Shown one piece after another: positions 1-7,301 of a DNA stretch of 13,983 bases; the stretch's first letter is position 1; each line of letters opens with the position of its first letter. Made by a program: the position numbers and the translations under genes. The notes under the pieces were generated by a model. That model saw nothing but the letters and a program-made list of their open reading frames with translations, made no database searches and had not been told where the DNA came from. The DNA comes from Methanomicrobiales archaeon. GTDB taxonomy: Archaea > Halobacteriota > Methanomicrobia > Methanomicrobiales > Methanospirillaceae. The DNA lies in assembly GCA_012520015.1 (NCBI GenBank), contig JAAYPD010000125.1, positions 1-13,983 of the forward strand, given 5' to 3'.

Positions 1-168
1 CTGGATAAGACCCTGCCAGACATAATATTGTGCAAAGTTGGTTTTTCCTGTACCATATGCTCCGATGATTGAAGAGACCGTCCCTTCTATCAGGCCTCCG
101 GAGAGCATTTCATCAAGCCCTTTAATTCCAAACCCAAACCTTGGGATGCTCATTAGTGGAATTCTCAT
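1..168 (-). CDS. FlaH/KaiC-like RecA-superfamily ATPase, N-terminal part only
   Basis: Only the first 56 codons lie in the window; the rest continues past the left edge. The translation begins MRIPLMSIPRFGFGIKGLDE and has the KaiC/FlaH layout: a G-[IL]-x-x-L-D-E-M-L-x-G-G-[LI] segment (residues 14-26), then a strand leading into a complete Walker A motif GAYGTGKT (residues 36-43). This predicts a nucleotide-binding RecA-fold protein. The ATG at 166-168 overlaps the TGA of the upstream gene in an ATGA junction, so the two are probably co-transcribed and translationally coupled. A good ribosome-binding site (AGGGTGG) sits about 5 nt before the ATG. Because the pair is divergent from a FlaI/FlaJ-type gene pair, a FlaH-like role (an ATP-binding regulator beside a secretion motor) is plausible. 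A KaiC/RadA-like signalling ATPase is the alternative. The fold is secure; the role is inferred. Confidence 0.85.
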   Translation of the reverse strand, partial: MRIPLMSIPRFGFGIKGLDEMLSGGLIEGTVSSIIGAYGTGKTNFAQYYVWQGLIQ

Positions 169-1001
169 ATTACCACCCTGATATTGCTCACTTCAAACCC
201 CCGCTCCGGAGTAATCTTTACAGCAAATTTGACAAGGTCGCGATCTTCAAGATGGATCATAACGCCCCTGAACTTTTCAATATAAAGAACACGCTGCCTT
301 TTTGCACTGGATGACTCTTCCCACTTGAAGTGAATAACGGCATCCATGGCATCAGCAACCTCTATCTCCTGGTACTGGTTGAGAATCCCCTTTGTCAGAA
401 TCAGGTAAAATGAAGTGTTCCATTTCTTGGCAACACGCTGCATACCTCTCAGATATGCAGAGAGATCCGGCCATTTACCTGCTGCAATATACTGGGTTGC
501 GATCTCGGTCAGTGAGTCGATGATAACGAGACTTTTCTCAGGAACTTCATTAAGCGTGAATGAAAGGGTCGTCAGAAGGTTGTCGCGAATTTTCCGGCGC
601 GCAGTCATCCGTTCAATAATGTCATCATACTCGGAGTACCAGGAGATCGGAACAAGACTTGCATCAAAATAGATGTCAGATAAATCTCCAAAGTGAATGT
701 TATCTATCCGCGATAAGAGGTCTTTGTGAAATGACATCGATATTTCATTAAGGATCGATTCTTTTCTCTTGGTTACTGTGATATATCTAATCTCTTTAGG
801 GATGAGCGTCTTCTCATCCTTAGGCTCACGGTTCATAAGATGGGAAAGTTGAATCATCGAGGTGTATGCAAATTCAACCTTGCCTGAACCGATGTCCCCT
901 TTTAAAAGCACTACAGAACCAGGAGGAATACCTCCGTCAAAAACCGGATCAAGAGTTGTTAATCCGGTCGGCATATGTTGTTCAATACTTGGATTTGTCA
1001 T
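165..1001 (-). CDS. FlaH/KaiC-like ATPase-fold protein with degenerate Walker A
   Basis: A 278-residue protein with one RecA/KaiC-type domain. The N-terminus has the family pattern PTGLTTLDPVFDGGIPPGS (residues 11-29). The P-loop follows as GDIGSGKV (35-42), in which the usual Thr/Ser after the Lys is Val. A hydrophobic strand ending in Asp, LVIIDSL (158-164), fits Walker B. No signal peptide or membrane segment is visible, so it is cytoplasmic. Length and layout resemble FlaH, which binds ATP next to the FlaI motor in archaella. Loss of the Mg-coordinating hydroxyl suggests weak or absent hydrolysis, though binding may remain. It is the first gene of a minus-strand pair with a 4-bp overlap and is divergent from the FlaI-like gene. 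The ATG at 999-1001 has only a weak upstream GGAT as ribosome-binding site. The exact role is not recognised. Confidence 0.85.
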   Translation of the reverse strand: MTNPSIEQHMPTGLTTLDPVFDGGIPPGSVVLLKGDIGSGKVEFAYTSMIQLSHLMNREPKDEKTLIPKEIRYITVTKRKESILNEISMSFHKDLLSRIDNIHFGDLSDIYFDASLVPISWYSEYDDIIERMTARRKIRDNLLTTLSFTLNEVPEKSLVIIDSLTEIATQYIAAGKWPDLSAYLRGMQRVAKKWNTSFYLILTKGILNQYQEIEVADAMDAVIHFKWEESSSAKRQRVLYIEKFRGVMIHLEDRDLVKFAVKITPERGFEVSNIRVVI

Positions 1002-1100
1002 TATTCGAAGATCCGGTTAATGTATTTCATCAGCAATAACAAATTAAGACTTTGAATTGGATAGAGGAATGTACCCCTGATGGAATAAAGTCTGCCACAT

Positions 1101-1112
1101 AATAATGTTATT
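1101..1112. repeat. Short inverted repeat AATAA-TG-TTATT
   Basis: Two 5-bp arms separated by TG, in the divergent intergenic region. The arms are pure A/T, so chance occurrence is likely. It is noted because two stronger palindromes lie within 70 bp. Confidence 0.3.
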
Positions 1113-1115
1113 GAA

Positions 1116-1128
1116 AAGGTTGAACCTT
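1116..1128. repeat. Inverted repeat AAGGTT-G-AACCTT, possible operator
   Basis: A perfect inverted repeat of two 6-bp arms around one central base, in the divergent promoter region. It lies about 115 bp upstream of each flanking start codon. Its size suits a dimeric helix-turn-helix regulator site, but no regulator gene is visible nearby and the function is inferred. Confidence 0.35.
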
Positions 1129-1166
1129 ACCCCATTATCATGCATTGTATCTTTTTTATGTTTTGA

Positions 1167-1178
1167 TATCATATGATA
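1167..1178 (+). promoter_or_regulatory. 12-bp palindrome overlapping the candidate TATA box of the FlaI-like gene
   Basis: TATCATATGATA is a perfect 12-bp palindrome. Its right half (ATATGATAA) lies about 52-60 nt before the TTG start, where an archaeal TATA box would put transcription start near 1200 and leave a leader of about 30 nt containing the G-rich ribosome-binding site. It could be the promoter element itself, an operator overlapping it, or both. Confidence 0.4.
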
Positions 1179-1230
1179 ATTTAGCTGGTGCCGGGGGAGC
1201 CAATGGCAGATAAAAACCGGGGGGATATAA

Positions 1231-3162
1231 TTGGGGGATTCAGATATAGAAAATATTAAAGAAAATAAGAAGAAAAAGCGACGGGCAATAAAAATTAAAG
1301 TGCCAAGTATAAGCATCGGCAAAAAAAGTTCCTCCGCGGCAGGCCTGCAAAGCTCAGATAAAGTTAAAAAAATTATCAAAAAGCCGGGTAAAAAAGAGCC
1401 AGGTTCAATAAAAGTCCCCCATGTCAGTCTTGAAAAAAATGAATCCGAAAAGGATAGCGGGAAAAAAACAGCAATAACAAGGATAAAACTACCTTTGATC
1501 GGCAGGGAAGAAGAAATCACCGCCGTTGAAAAAGACCTTGAAGGAACATTCAAAACCGAGAAAGAAAGTGCAGAGCCAGGTTATAAACGAAATCTTCTGA
1601 AAAAATTAAGTCTTACCCATAAGAGGGGAATTGAAGAGTACAACTTTGAGGAACACGGAAGCCTTCTTGACATCAGGCTTGAATACCCATATGAGTCAAA
1701 ACAGGAATACTGGGTAAAATCAGGGCTTGCAAAGGTTGTCATCGCCCATAATGTCAAATCCAAGCTGAGAGAATATCTGCTATTTGAACCTGAACTTACA
1801 CCATTTGAATATGAACTTCTTGAACGCATTCACGAAGATCTCCGGGATGTGCTCATTCTGACCGACGAGGAACTGGGAATAGAGAGAGAGAAACTGCTAA
1901 TTTCAAAAGTAACTTATCTTATTGACTATTATGGATTGCAACTGGAAAAAAGCTCACTTTTTAAGATTGAATATTACCTTATTCGAAATTACCTGGGATG
2001 GGGACGTATAGATGCCCTGATGATCGATCCCCTGATTGAAGATATTTCCTGTGACGGAGATGATGTTCCCATCTTTCTTTTCCACAGAAAAGAACAGAAC
2101 ATTAAGACAAATATCTCTTTTGATACCAACTCATTAATCTCTCTTGCAATCACGCTTGCCCAGCGGTCTGGAAAACATATCTCTTCAGCAAATCCGATCA
2201 TCGATGCTACGATGCCGGACGGATCACGGCTGCAACTGACATTCGGAACTGAAGTTACTTCCCGTGGCACATCATTTACAATCAGAAAATTCCGGGAAAC
2301 CCCATTTACACCAGTAGACCTGATGGATCTGCACACGTTCAACATAGATATGCTTGTTTACTTCTGGCTGGCGATCGAGAACAATATGAGCCTTGTGTTC
2401 ATTGGCGGGACTGCTTCAGGAAAAACGACATCATTAAATGCTGTATCACTATTTATTCCCCCGTTGGCAAAAGTAATTTCAATCGAAGATACCAGGGAGG
2501 TTACCTTGTTTCACGAGAACTGGATTGCAAGTGTTACAAGGGAGGTAGTAGCTGAAGGTGGCGGGGCGCATGTTGACATGTTCATGCTGTTAAAAGCGGC
2601 AATGCGGCAGCGGCCTGAATACATCCTTGTTGGAGAGGTCAGAGGTCATGAAGCCCAGACATTATTCCAGGCAATGAATACAGGGCATACCACCTTCTCT
2701 ACCATGCACGCAGGAAGTGTTGATGCGGCAATTCACCGTCTTGAGAATGAGCCCCTGAACGTGCCACGTAACATGCTTCAGGCACTCAATATCATGAGTA
2801 TTCAAAAACAGATACAGATAGGGCCTGACAGGGTCCGCCGGTGTGATGAGATAGTGGAGATTGCAGGCATAGACCCTGCAACTGGAAATATCATGGTTAA
2901 TACCGTTTTTGAATATGATCCAGTTGCCGACGATTTCAGCTATACCGGAAGATCACAGGTACTAGGTGACATTGCAGCATTTCACGGCTGGGGGCCCGAG
3001 ATGCTGGTTGAAGAGATGGACAGGAGAAAACAGGTTCTGCAGTCTGTAAAAGAACAAAATATCAGGGATTATGTCAACTTCACCAAGGTTATCCAGGCTT
3101 ATTATATAGATAAGAACAATGTTATAGAAAATCTCGATGATCTTGCAGAACTGGTAGCATGA
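1231..3162 (+). CDS. FlaI/GspE-family type II/IV secretion motor ATPase with Lys-rich N-terminal extension
   Basis: A 643-residue hexameric secretion ATPase of the FlaI/TadA/GspE family, expected to drive assembly of a type IV filament or secretion machine at the membrane. The family N-domain signature DPLIEDISCDG is at 266-276. The catalytic core has Walker A GGTASGKTT (392-400), the Asp box EDTRE (419-423), a Walker B region VGEVRG (467-472) and the His box HTTFSTMHAGS (486-496). All motifs look intact. Residues 1 to about 135 form a basic, Lys-rich, probably disordered extension with three related IK(V/L)P segments (near 20-31, 60-69, 85-94). This makes it longer than archaellum FlaI, usually around 550 residues. 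The start is a TTG at 1231: an in-frame stop lies immediately upstream, and a GGGGGG ribosome-binding site is spaced about 6 nt away. The stop overlaps the next gene by 4 bp. It is probably a non-archaellum paralogue, since no archaellins are nearby. Confidence 0.93.
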   Translation: MGDSDIENIKENKKKKRRAIKIKVPSISIGKKSSSAAGLQSSDKVKKIIKKPGKKEPGSIKVPHVSLEKNESEKDSGKKTAITRIKLPLIGREEEITAVEKDLEGTFKTEKESAEPGYKRNLLKKLSLTHKRGIEEYNFEEHGSLLDIRLEYPYESKQEYWVKSGLAKVVIAHNVKSKLREYLLFEPELTPFEYELLERIHEDLRDVLILTDEELGIEREKLLISKVTYLIDYYGLQLEKSSLFKIEYYLIRNYLGWGRIDALMIDPLIEDISCDGDDVPIFLFHRKEQNIKTNISFDTNSLISLAITLAQRSGKHISSANPIIDATMPDGSRLQLTFGTEVTSRGTSFTIRKFRETPFTPVDLMDLHTFNIDMLVYFWLAIENNMSLVFIGGTASGKTTSLNAVSLFIPPLAKVISIEDTREVTLFHENWIASVTREVVAEGGGAHVDMFMLLKAAMRQRPEYILVGEVRGHEAQTLFQAMNTGHTTFSTMHAGSVDAAIHRLENEPLNVPRNMLQALNIMSIQKQIQIGPDRVRRCDEIVEIAGIDPATGNIMVNTVFEYDPVADDFSYTGRSQVLGDIAAFHGWGPEMLVEEMDRRKQVLQSVKEQNIRDYVNFTKVIQAYYIDKNNVIENLDDLAELVA

Positions 3163-5084
3163 TTCCTGTATGGATAATAAACTGGCTGGTATACAAAAAC
3201 CCGGAGAAATACCACGACCTGCACATTGACTTAGTCGGGATAAGATCAGGTCTTACCCTGGAACAGTACCTGAACCGTGCCATCCTCGGAGGTATAGGGA
3301 CCGGGATCTTATTTGGATTAATTGGAATTATTGTTGGTTTTGCATTATTCTCCCTTGACTTTGGGTTAAAGCCCGAGTTATATAATGTCTTAAATATCTC
3401 CTATGATCCGGGCACTGGAGGACTGCCGATTGTCATTTTTGTCCAGGTCCTGCTTGGAATAATCCTGTTTCTTGTTGGAAGTCTTATCGGGTTTTGGGGA
3501 TTTACACTCTACCCTTCCATTGCAAAAAAATCAAGGGAGACAAAGATTACAATCGGGCTTCCAAATGCAGTCTCTTACATGTACGCCATGAGAAAAGGAG
3601 GAGCAGAGATCATCACTATCTTACGATCCTTCTCAGAAATGGCAGCTATTTACGGAGAGGTTTCCCTGGAATTCAGGCTGGCGGTAAGGGATGCGGATTT
3701 TTTTGGATACGATATTATTAATGCACTAAAACATCTGAGTGAGACTACTCCAAGCAGAAAACTCAGGGATTTTTTGCAGGATCTTGTATCAACCGTGGAG
3801 AGCGGAGGAAACCTGGCACAGTTTTTGCAGGATCGGGTCTACATTCTTCAGGAAGAAGCAAAATTTGAGCAAAAACAGTTTCTTCAGTTCCTTGGCCTTG
3901 TTGCCGAGATATATGTTACGATATTTATCGCTGGGCCGTTATTTCTTATTGTAATCCTTGTTGTTATGGGAATGATGGGATCATCAGCCATCCTGGAGCT
4001 GTCACTTATAGGTTATGCTGTCCTGCCTATTGGTGCTGCAATCTTTATCCTGATGATCGACACTATCTCAATTAAAGATGAGAATGTTGTCAGGTACGTA
4101 TCTGCTAAGTGGTTAAACCAGTATTCAGATGTAAGGATTAAAGATGACAGAGACGAAGAGCATCTATTCACTGCTCTTGCAAGGTTTGAAAAGATCAAGC
4201 CTTTAAAGAGATGGCTTGCAAACCCTGTCCAGGGATTTATTCAGAACCCGGAGCTATCATTTTACTTAAGTGTGCCTGTAGCCCTGGCCTATGTCATTTA
4301 CATCTTTCTTACGATACCTGTTGGGACACTTGAAGACAATATCAATTATGTTGACGATCAACTGATGATTGCGCTCCTGATAACTTTCATTCCTTTTGCA
4401 ATATTTTATACCCGGTGGAACCAGAAAATTCGATCGCTTGAATCAATGATCCCTGATTTTCTTGATCGGATGGCAGGGATAAACGAGGTAGGAATTACCC
4501 TTACACAATCGATTGCCGTGATTGCAAGGGCTAACCTTGGAATTCTGGGTTATGAGATCAGCAGGATTCACAGGGACATAGAATGGGGAGCCAATTTTTC
4601 AGATGCCCTGATACGGTTTGAACGCCGGGTCAGAACTCCGCTGATCGCAAGAACTGTCACTCTTATTACCCGCGCTTCAACCATGAGCAGCTCAATCTCT
4701 TCTCTTCTTCGGATTGCGGCAAATGACGCGCGAATGTCAGAAAACCTGAGACGTGACAGGTTTTCAGAGATGTTTATATATACTGCAATCGTTTACCTTT
4801 CATTCTTCGTCTTTATCTTTGTTATTGGAGTAATCACTACCCAGTTTCTTACAGTTCTGGCAGAACAGAGTAAAGAAGGTCTTGCAATGGCCGGACCACT
4901 CGCAAACCTGGGATCCACATCCTTAATCACGATGGATCGGCTGCTTTACCACATATGTCTTATCCAGGGATTGTGTTCAGGGCTGATGGCAGGATTAATG
5001 GGAGAGTCCTCGATAAAAGCAGGTGTAAAGCACAGTTCTGTACTTATTATCGGTGCATTAATCGCCTTTAACTTCATGTTCTAA
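3159..5084 (+). CDS. FlaJ/GspF-family membrane platform protein with two T2SSF domains
   Basis: A 641-residue polytopic membrane protein that would form the platform engaged by the adjacent motor ATPase. Predicted membrane helices by eye are near 43-64, 90-115, 247-271, 280-300, 367-388, 401-418, 538-563 and 626-641, with another possible around 597-614. Two cytoplasmic T2SSF-like helical domains are visible, near 133-245 (beginning LPNAVSYMYAMRKGGAEI) and 428-535 (beginning MIPDFLDRMAGINEVGITL). The similar openings fit the duplicated T2SSF module of archaeal FlaJ/TadC-type platforms. The ATG overlaps the ATPase TGA in an ATGA junction, so the two genes are co-translated. The gene ends 14 bp from the end of a convergent gene. 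The partner filament or cargo cannot be read from the window. Confidence 0.9.
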   Translation: MIPVWIINWLVYKNPEKYHDLHIDLVGIRSGLTLEQYLNRAILGGIGTGILFGLIGIIVGFALFSLDFGLKPELYNVLNISYDPGTGGLPIVIFVQVLLGIILFLVGSLIGFWGFTLYPSIAKKSRETKITIGLPNAVSYMYAMRKGGAEIITILRSFSEMAAIYGEVSLEFRLAVRDADFFGYDIINALKHLSETTPSRKLRDFLQDLVSTVESGGNLAQFLQDRVYILQEEAKFEQKQFLQFLGLVAEIYVTIFIAGPLFLIVILVVMGMMGSSAILELSLIGYAVLPIGAAIFILMIDTISIKDENVVRYVSAKWLNQYSDVRIKDDRDEEHLFTALARFEKIKPLKRWLANPVQGFIQNPELSFYLSVPVALAYVIYIFLTIPVGTLEDNINYVDDQLMIALLITFIPFAIFYTRWNQKIRSLESMIPDFLDRMAGINEVGITLTQSIAVIARANLGILGYEISRIHRDIEWGANFSDALIRFERRVRTPLIARTVTLITRASTMSSSISSLLRIAANDARMSENLRRDRFSEMFIYTAIVYLSFFVFIFVIGVITTQFLTVLAEQSKEGLAMAGPLANLGSTSLITMDRLLYHICLIQGLCSGLMAGLMGESSIKAGVKHSSVLIIGALIAFNFMF

Positions 5085-5098
5085 TCCAGTAACCTTTC

Positions 5099-7147
5099 TT
5101 ATTGGGCTGTTAATGATGATACTCCTGCACGCTTCCATTCCCTGAATCGAAGCCTGGTGTCCCATATCAACTCTCTCAGACCGATCTCAGTTGTTTCAAG
5201 AAGATCAGACAGTGGTTTGGTTGTGCGGGGATCATTTAGTTCATACAATAATGCAGCAATCCAGGCCCTGCGATTTTGTGATCCTTCATATAACAAAGGT
5301 ATGAGAATGTCGGTAACCTGCGGGCCTAATCTGAGAATTGATGCAGCAGCCTCCATGGCATGCAAAGGATCATCAAGATTTGCGAGGTACGTGAAGATTT
5401 CGGATCGGATTAATGCGGGAGATGGTGTTTTTACTCCTGCACTGATTACCTCTTCTCTTCCTTTTTGTGAGTCAGGAGAAGAACCAGAATCTGCCAGAAG
5501 CTGGGCAAGGCGAGTATTTTCGGTATCCAGGCGGATTATTCTTGAAGCTAATACTGCCTTTTCAGACTCTTTTTCTGCAAGTTTTCCGGAAAGATTTTGT
5601 ATCTGACGGTATAAAGCATGGACCGGTTCTTCTTTATCTTCACGAGTGGTTTTTTCAAGCATGAGAAGACGGGTTCTGACACGTTCCATCTCCGTGCGAA
5701 GTGCCTCATTATTTCCACTGATAAGCGTGATGTGTCGATCTTTTTCAGCAATCTCCTGGGCAACAGACTCAAGCTTTGTTTTCCACTCTTTTTTTCTCCT
5801 GATAAGTTCTTCATGAAGACCGGTTATCTCATTCCTGAACTCATGTTCACGTTCTGTTTTTACGTGAATCAAGTCTTCAAGCTCTTGTGATACTTCTTCC
5901 ATCCGCACGGACAGCCTGGAAATCTCTTCACTGTATGATTGTTTCCTGGCATCAAGCTGATTATTAAGTTCCTCGATCTTTTCAGTAAATGACAAAACCT
6001 CTTTATTATGTGCTGCTTCATCTGTCAGGATCTTCTCTTCCAGAATCTTCAGATTATTATTCAGTTCTGATATGAGTGCCTCTTTACCTGTCAACTCATC
6101 ATCTTTCAGAGTGAGCTCAGATTCAAACCTGGAACAATTTTCTTTTATCTCTGATTTAAGTGTGGAGATCGTCTCATGAAGTTCATGCATCTGCTCGTCT
6201 TTACTTGAAATATCTGCATGAAGCTCTTCGGTTAATTTAACCAGATTATTATTTTCATCTGTCAGGTCCCCGATTGACTTTTGATCAATGGCTGATCGTT
6301 CCTGTAAACTCCGAATCTCGGCTTCAAAGTGCTCAAGTTTTTGTATTAATTCAGATTCCTTTACACTTTTTTCTTTTTCGAGGCCTTCCAGTTCAGTTAC
6401 AAGATCCTGAATCTTTTCTTTATATTCTTGTGCTTCTTCATTAGACCTGGATTGAAGTTTTAAATAGTCCTCCTTTGTCTTGTCAAGGAGGACCTGGAAT
6501 TCAGCTATCCTGGCATCATATTCTGCCTTTTCCCTCCCCCTTTCTTCCTGCACTTTTTTCTCATTTGAAATCCTGTTTTTAAGGTCACCGGCGAGGGCCC
6601 GGAGTTCCTGCTCTTTCCTGGCAACATCCTCTTTAATCCTTGAGACAGTCTCCTGGTACTCCAGGTGGAGGTCATCAATTTTTATTTTATATTTAGTTAT
6701 TTCAGATTCATGCAGGCTTACCAGGTTTTTTATTTCTGATGAGTACTCTTCTGCCTTAAGAGACGCATAGCTCTTCAGATCCTCTACCTGGCCTGTGAGC
6801 GTTTGTATTTGAGCATCTTTTTCCCGTATTAAATCTGTATTCTGATTAATTGTGGTCTTCAAATCCTGGATTTTGCCGGAATAATCTTCTTCAAGTTCTT
6901 TTTTATCTTTTTCAAAGGATTCTTTCTCTCTTTCTTTCTCCCGACTGAGTAGCTCGTACCTTTTTTCGGATTTTACAGATTGATCCAGTGCCTTTTTCAG
7001 ATCTTTATTTAATTCAAGAATTTTATCTTCAAACTGCCTGATAATTACGTCAGATTCGTGCTCAAGCCGGCTGACTATTCTTAATAATTCTTCATTTTTC
7101 CTTTGAAGTGTCACCAGTTCATTTAAAATAGATTCAGCTAAATCCAT
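5099..7147 (-). CDS. Long coiled-coil protein with C-terminal HEAT-like domain, unknown function
   Basis: A 682-residue protein not recognised as a named family. Residues from about 5 to 555 are almost continuous heptad-like, Glu/Lys-rich coiled coil with few prolines or glycines. A short linker follows, then a compact helical domain (about 578-675) that reads as two HEAT-like repeats, including DDPLHAMEAAASILRLG and NDPRTTKPLSDLL. There is no signal peptide or membrane helix, so a cytoplasmic scaffold or structural rod is likely. Resemblance to SMC or myosin tails is only compositional: no ATPase motif is present. I chose the ATG at 7145-7147; a GTG four codons upstream (7157-7159) is in frame, but it lies within the G-rich run that probably serves as the ribosome-binding site. 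The gene is convergent with the FlaJ-like gene and downstream of, and on the same strand as, the chemoreceptor gene, with a 154-bp gap suggesting its own promoter. Confidence 0.8.
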   Translation of the reverse strand: MDLAESILNELVTLQRKNEELLRIVSRLEHESDVIIRQFEDKILELNKDLKKALDQSVKSEKRYELLSREKEREKESFEKDKKELEEDYSGKIQDLKTTINQNTDLIREKDAQIQTLTGQVEDLKSYASLKAEEYSSEIKNLVSLHESEITKYKIKIDDLHLEYQETVSRIKEDVARKEQELRALAGDLKNRISNEKKVQEERGREKAEYDARIAEFQVLLDKTKEDYLKLQSRSNEEAQEYKEKIQDLVTELEGLEKEKSVKESELIQKLEHFEAEIRSLQERSAIDQKSIGDLTDENNNLVKLTEELHADISSKDEQMHELHETISTLKSEIKENCSRFESELTLKDDELTGKEALISELNNNLKILEEKILTDEAAHNKEVLSFTEKIEELNNQLDARKQSYSEEISRLSVRMEEVSQELEDLIHVKTEREHEFRNEITGLHEELIRRKKEWKTKLESVAQEIAEKDRHITLISGNNEALRTEMERVRTRLLMLEKTTREDKEEPVHALYRQIQNLSGKLAEKESEKAVLASRIIRLDTENTRLAQLLADSGSSPDSQKGREEVISAGVKTPSPALIRSEIFTYLANLDDPLHAMEAAASILRLGPQVTDILIPLLYEGSQNRRAWIAALLYELNDPRTTKPLSDLLETTEIGLRELIWDTRLRFREWKRAGVSSLTAQ

Positions 7148-7190
7148 ACAGCCCCCCACAAGCCCATGGAATGATCCAGTTAATTATAGG

Positions 7191-7198
7191 TGTATAAG
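7191..7198 (-). promoter_or_regulatory. Candidate TATA box for the coiled-coil gene
   Basis: On the minus strand this reads CTTATACA, close to an archaeal TATA box, about 45-50 nt upstream of the chosen ATG. A start site 25 nt downstream would leave a leader of roughly 20-25 nt. A second AT-rich candidate (TTTTATTA) lies at about 7205-7212. Confidence 0.35.
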
Positions 7199-7256
7199 AA
7201 AAGTAATAAAAGGTTCCTATCTCCTGGAAAATTTTTATGCCGGATCTTGACCAGGG

Positions 7257-7267
7257 AAAAAAGAAAT
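7257..7267 (-). terminator. T-rich tract after the chemoreceptor gene, possible terminator
   Basis: On the minus strand this is ATTTCTTTTTT, 35-45 nt beyond the stop codon of the chemoreceptor gene. A second T-rich patch lies near 7227-7240. Archaeal termination often uses oligo-T tracts without a stem-loop, so termination here is plausible but unproven. Confidence 0.3.
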
Positions 7268-7301
7268 ACCCGGGCCACCAAAGGTTTTTCTGCGCGATGA
7301 A

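Larger units (their letters stand above)
1002..1230. promoter_or_regulatory. Divergent intergenic region between FlaH-like and FlaI-like genes
   Basis: This 229-bp AT-rich region separates the minus-strand FlaH-like pair from the plus-strand FlaI/FlaJ-like pair and must hold both promoters. On the plus side, a TATA-like stretch around 1170-1180 would place a start site near 1200-1205, followed by a G-rich ribosome-binding site (GGGGGG, about 1219-1224) before the TTG at 1231. On the minus side, CTTAATTT (1041-1048) is a weak candidate about 40 nt upstream of the ATG. Three short inverted repeats lie inside and are listed separately. I see no convincing small gene here. An open frame on the minus strand at 1044-1553 runs mostly antisense to the FlaI-like gene and looks like a shadow. 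Confidence 0.5.

Noticed and set aside
1044..1553. A 169-codon open frame on the minus strand, partly in the intergenic region
   Set aside because: Most of it is antisense to the Lys-rich start of the FlaI-like gene, where AAA/GAA codons read as Phe/Ser-rich on the opposite strand. It has low complexity, no recognisable motif, and the sense gene explains it.
5157..5606. Open frames on the plus strand inside the coiled-coil gene, including 6480-6770
   Set aside because: They are shadows of a Glu/Lys/Leu-rich coiled coil and read as Ser/Phe-rich low-complexity peptides, with no ribosome-binding sites of note.
5099..7147. SMC/Rad50-type ATPase interpretation of the coiled-coil protein
   Set aside because: No Walker A, signature or Walker B motif exists at either end. 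The similarity is only the heptad composition.
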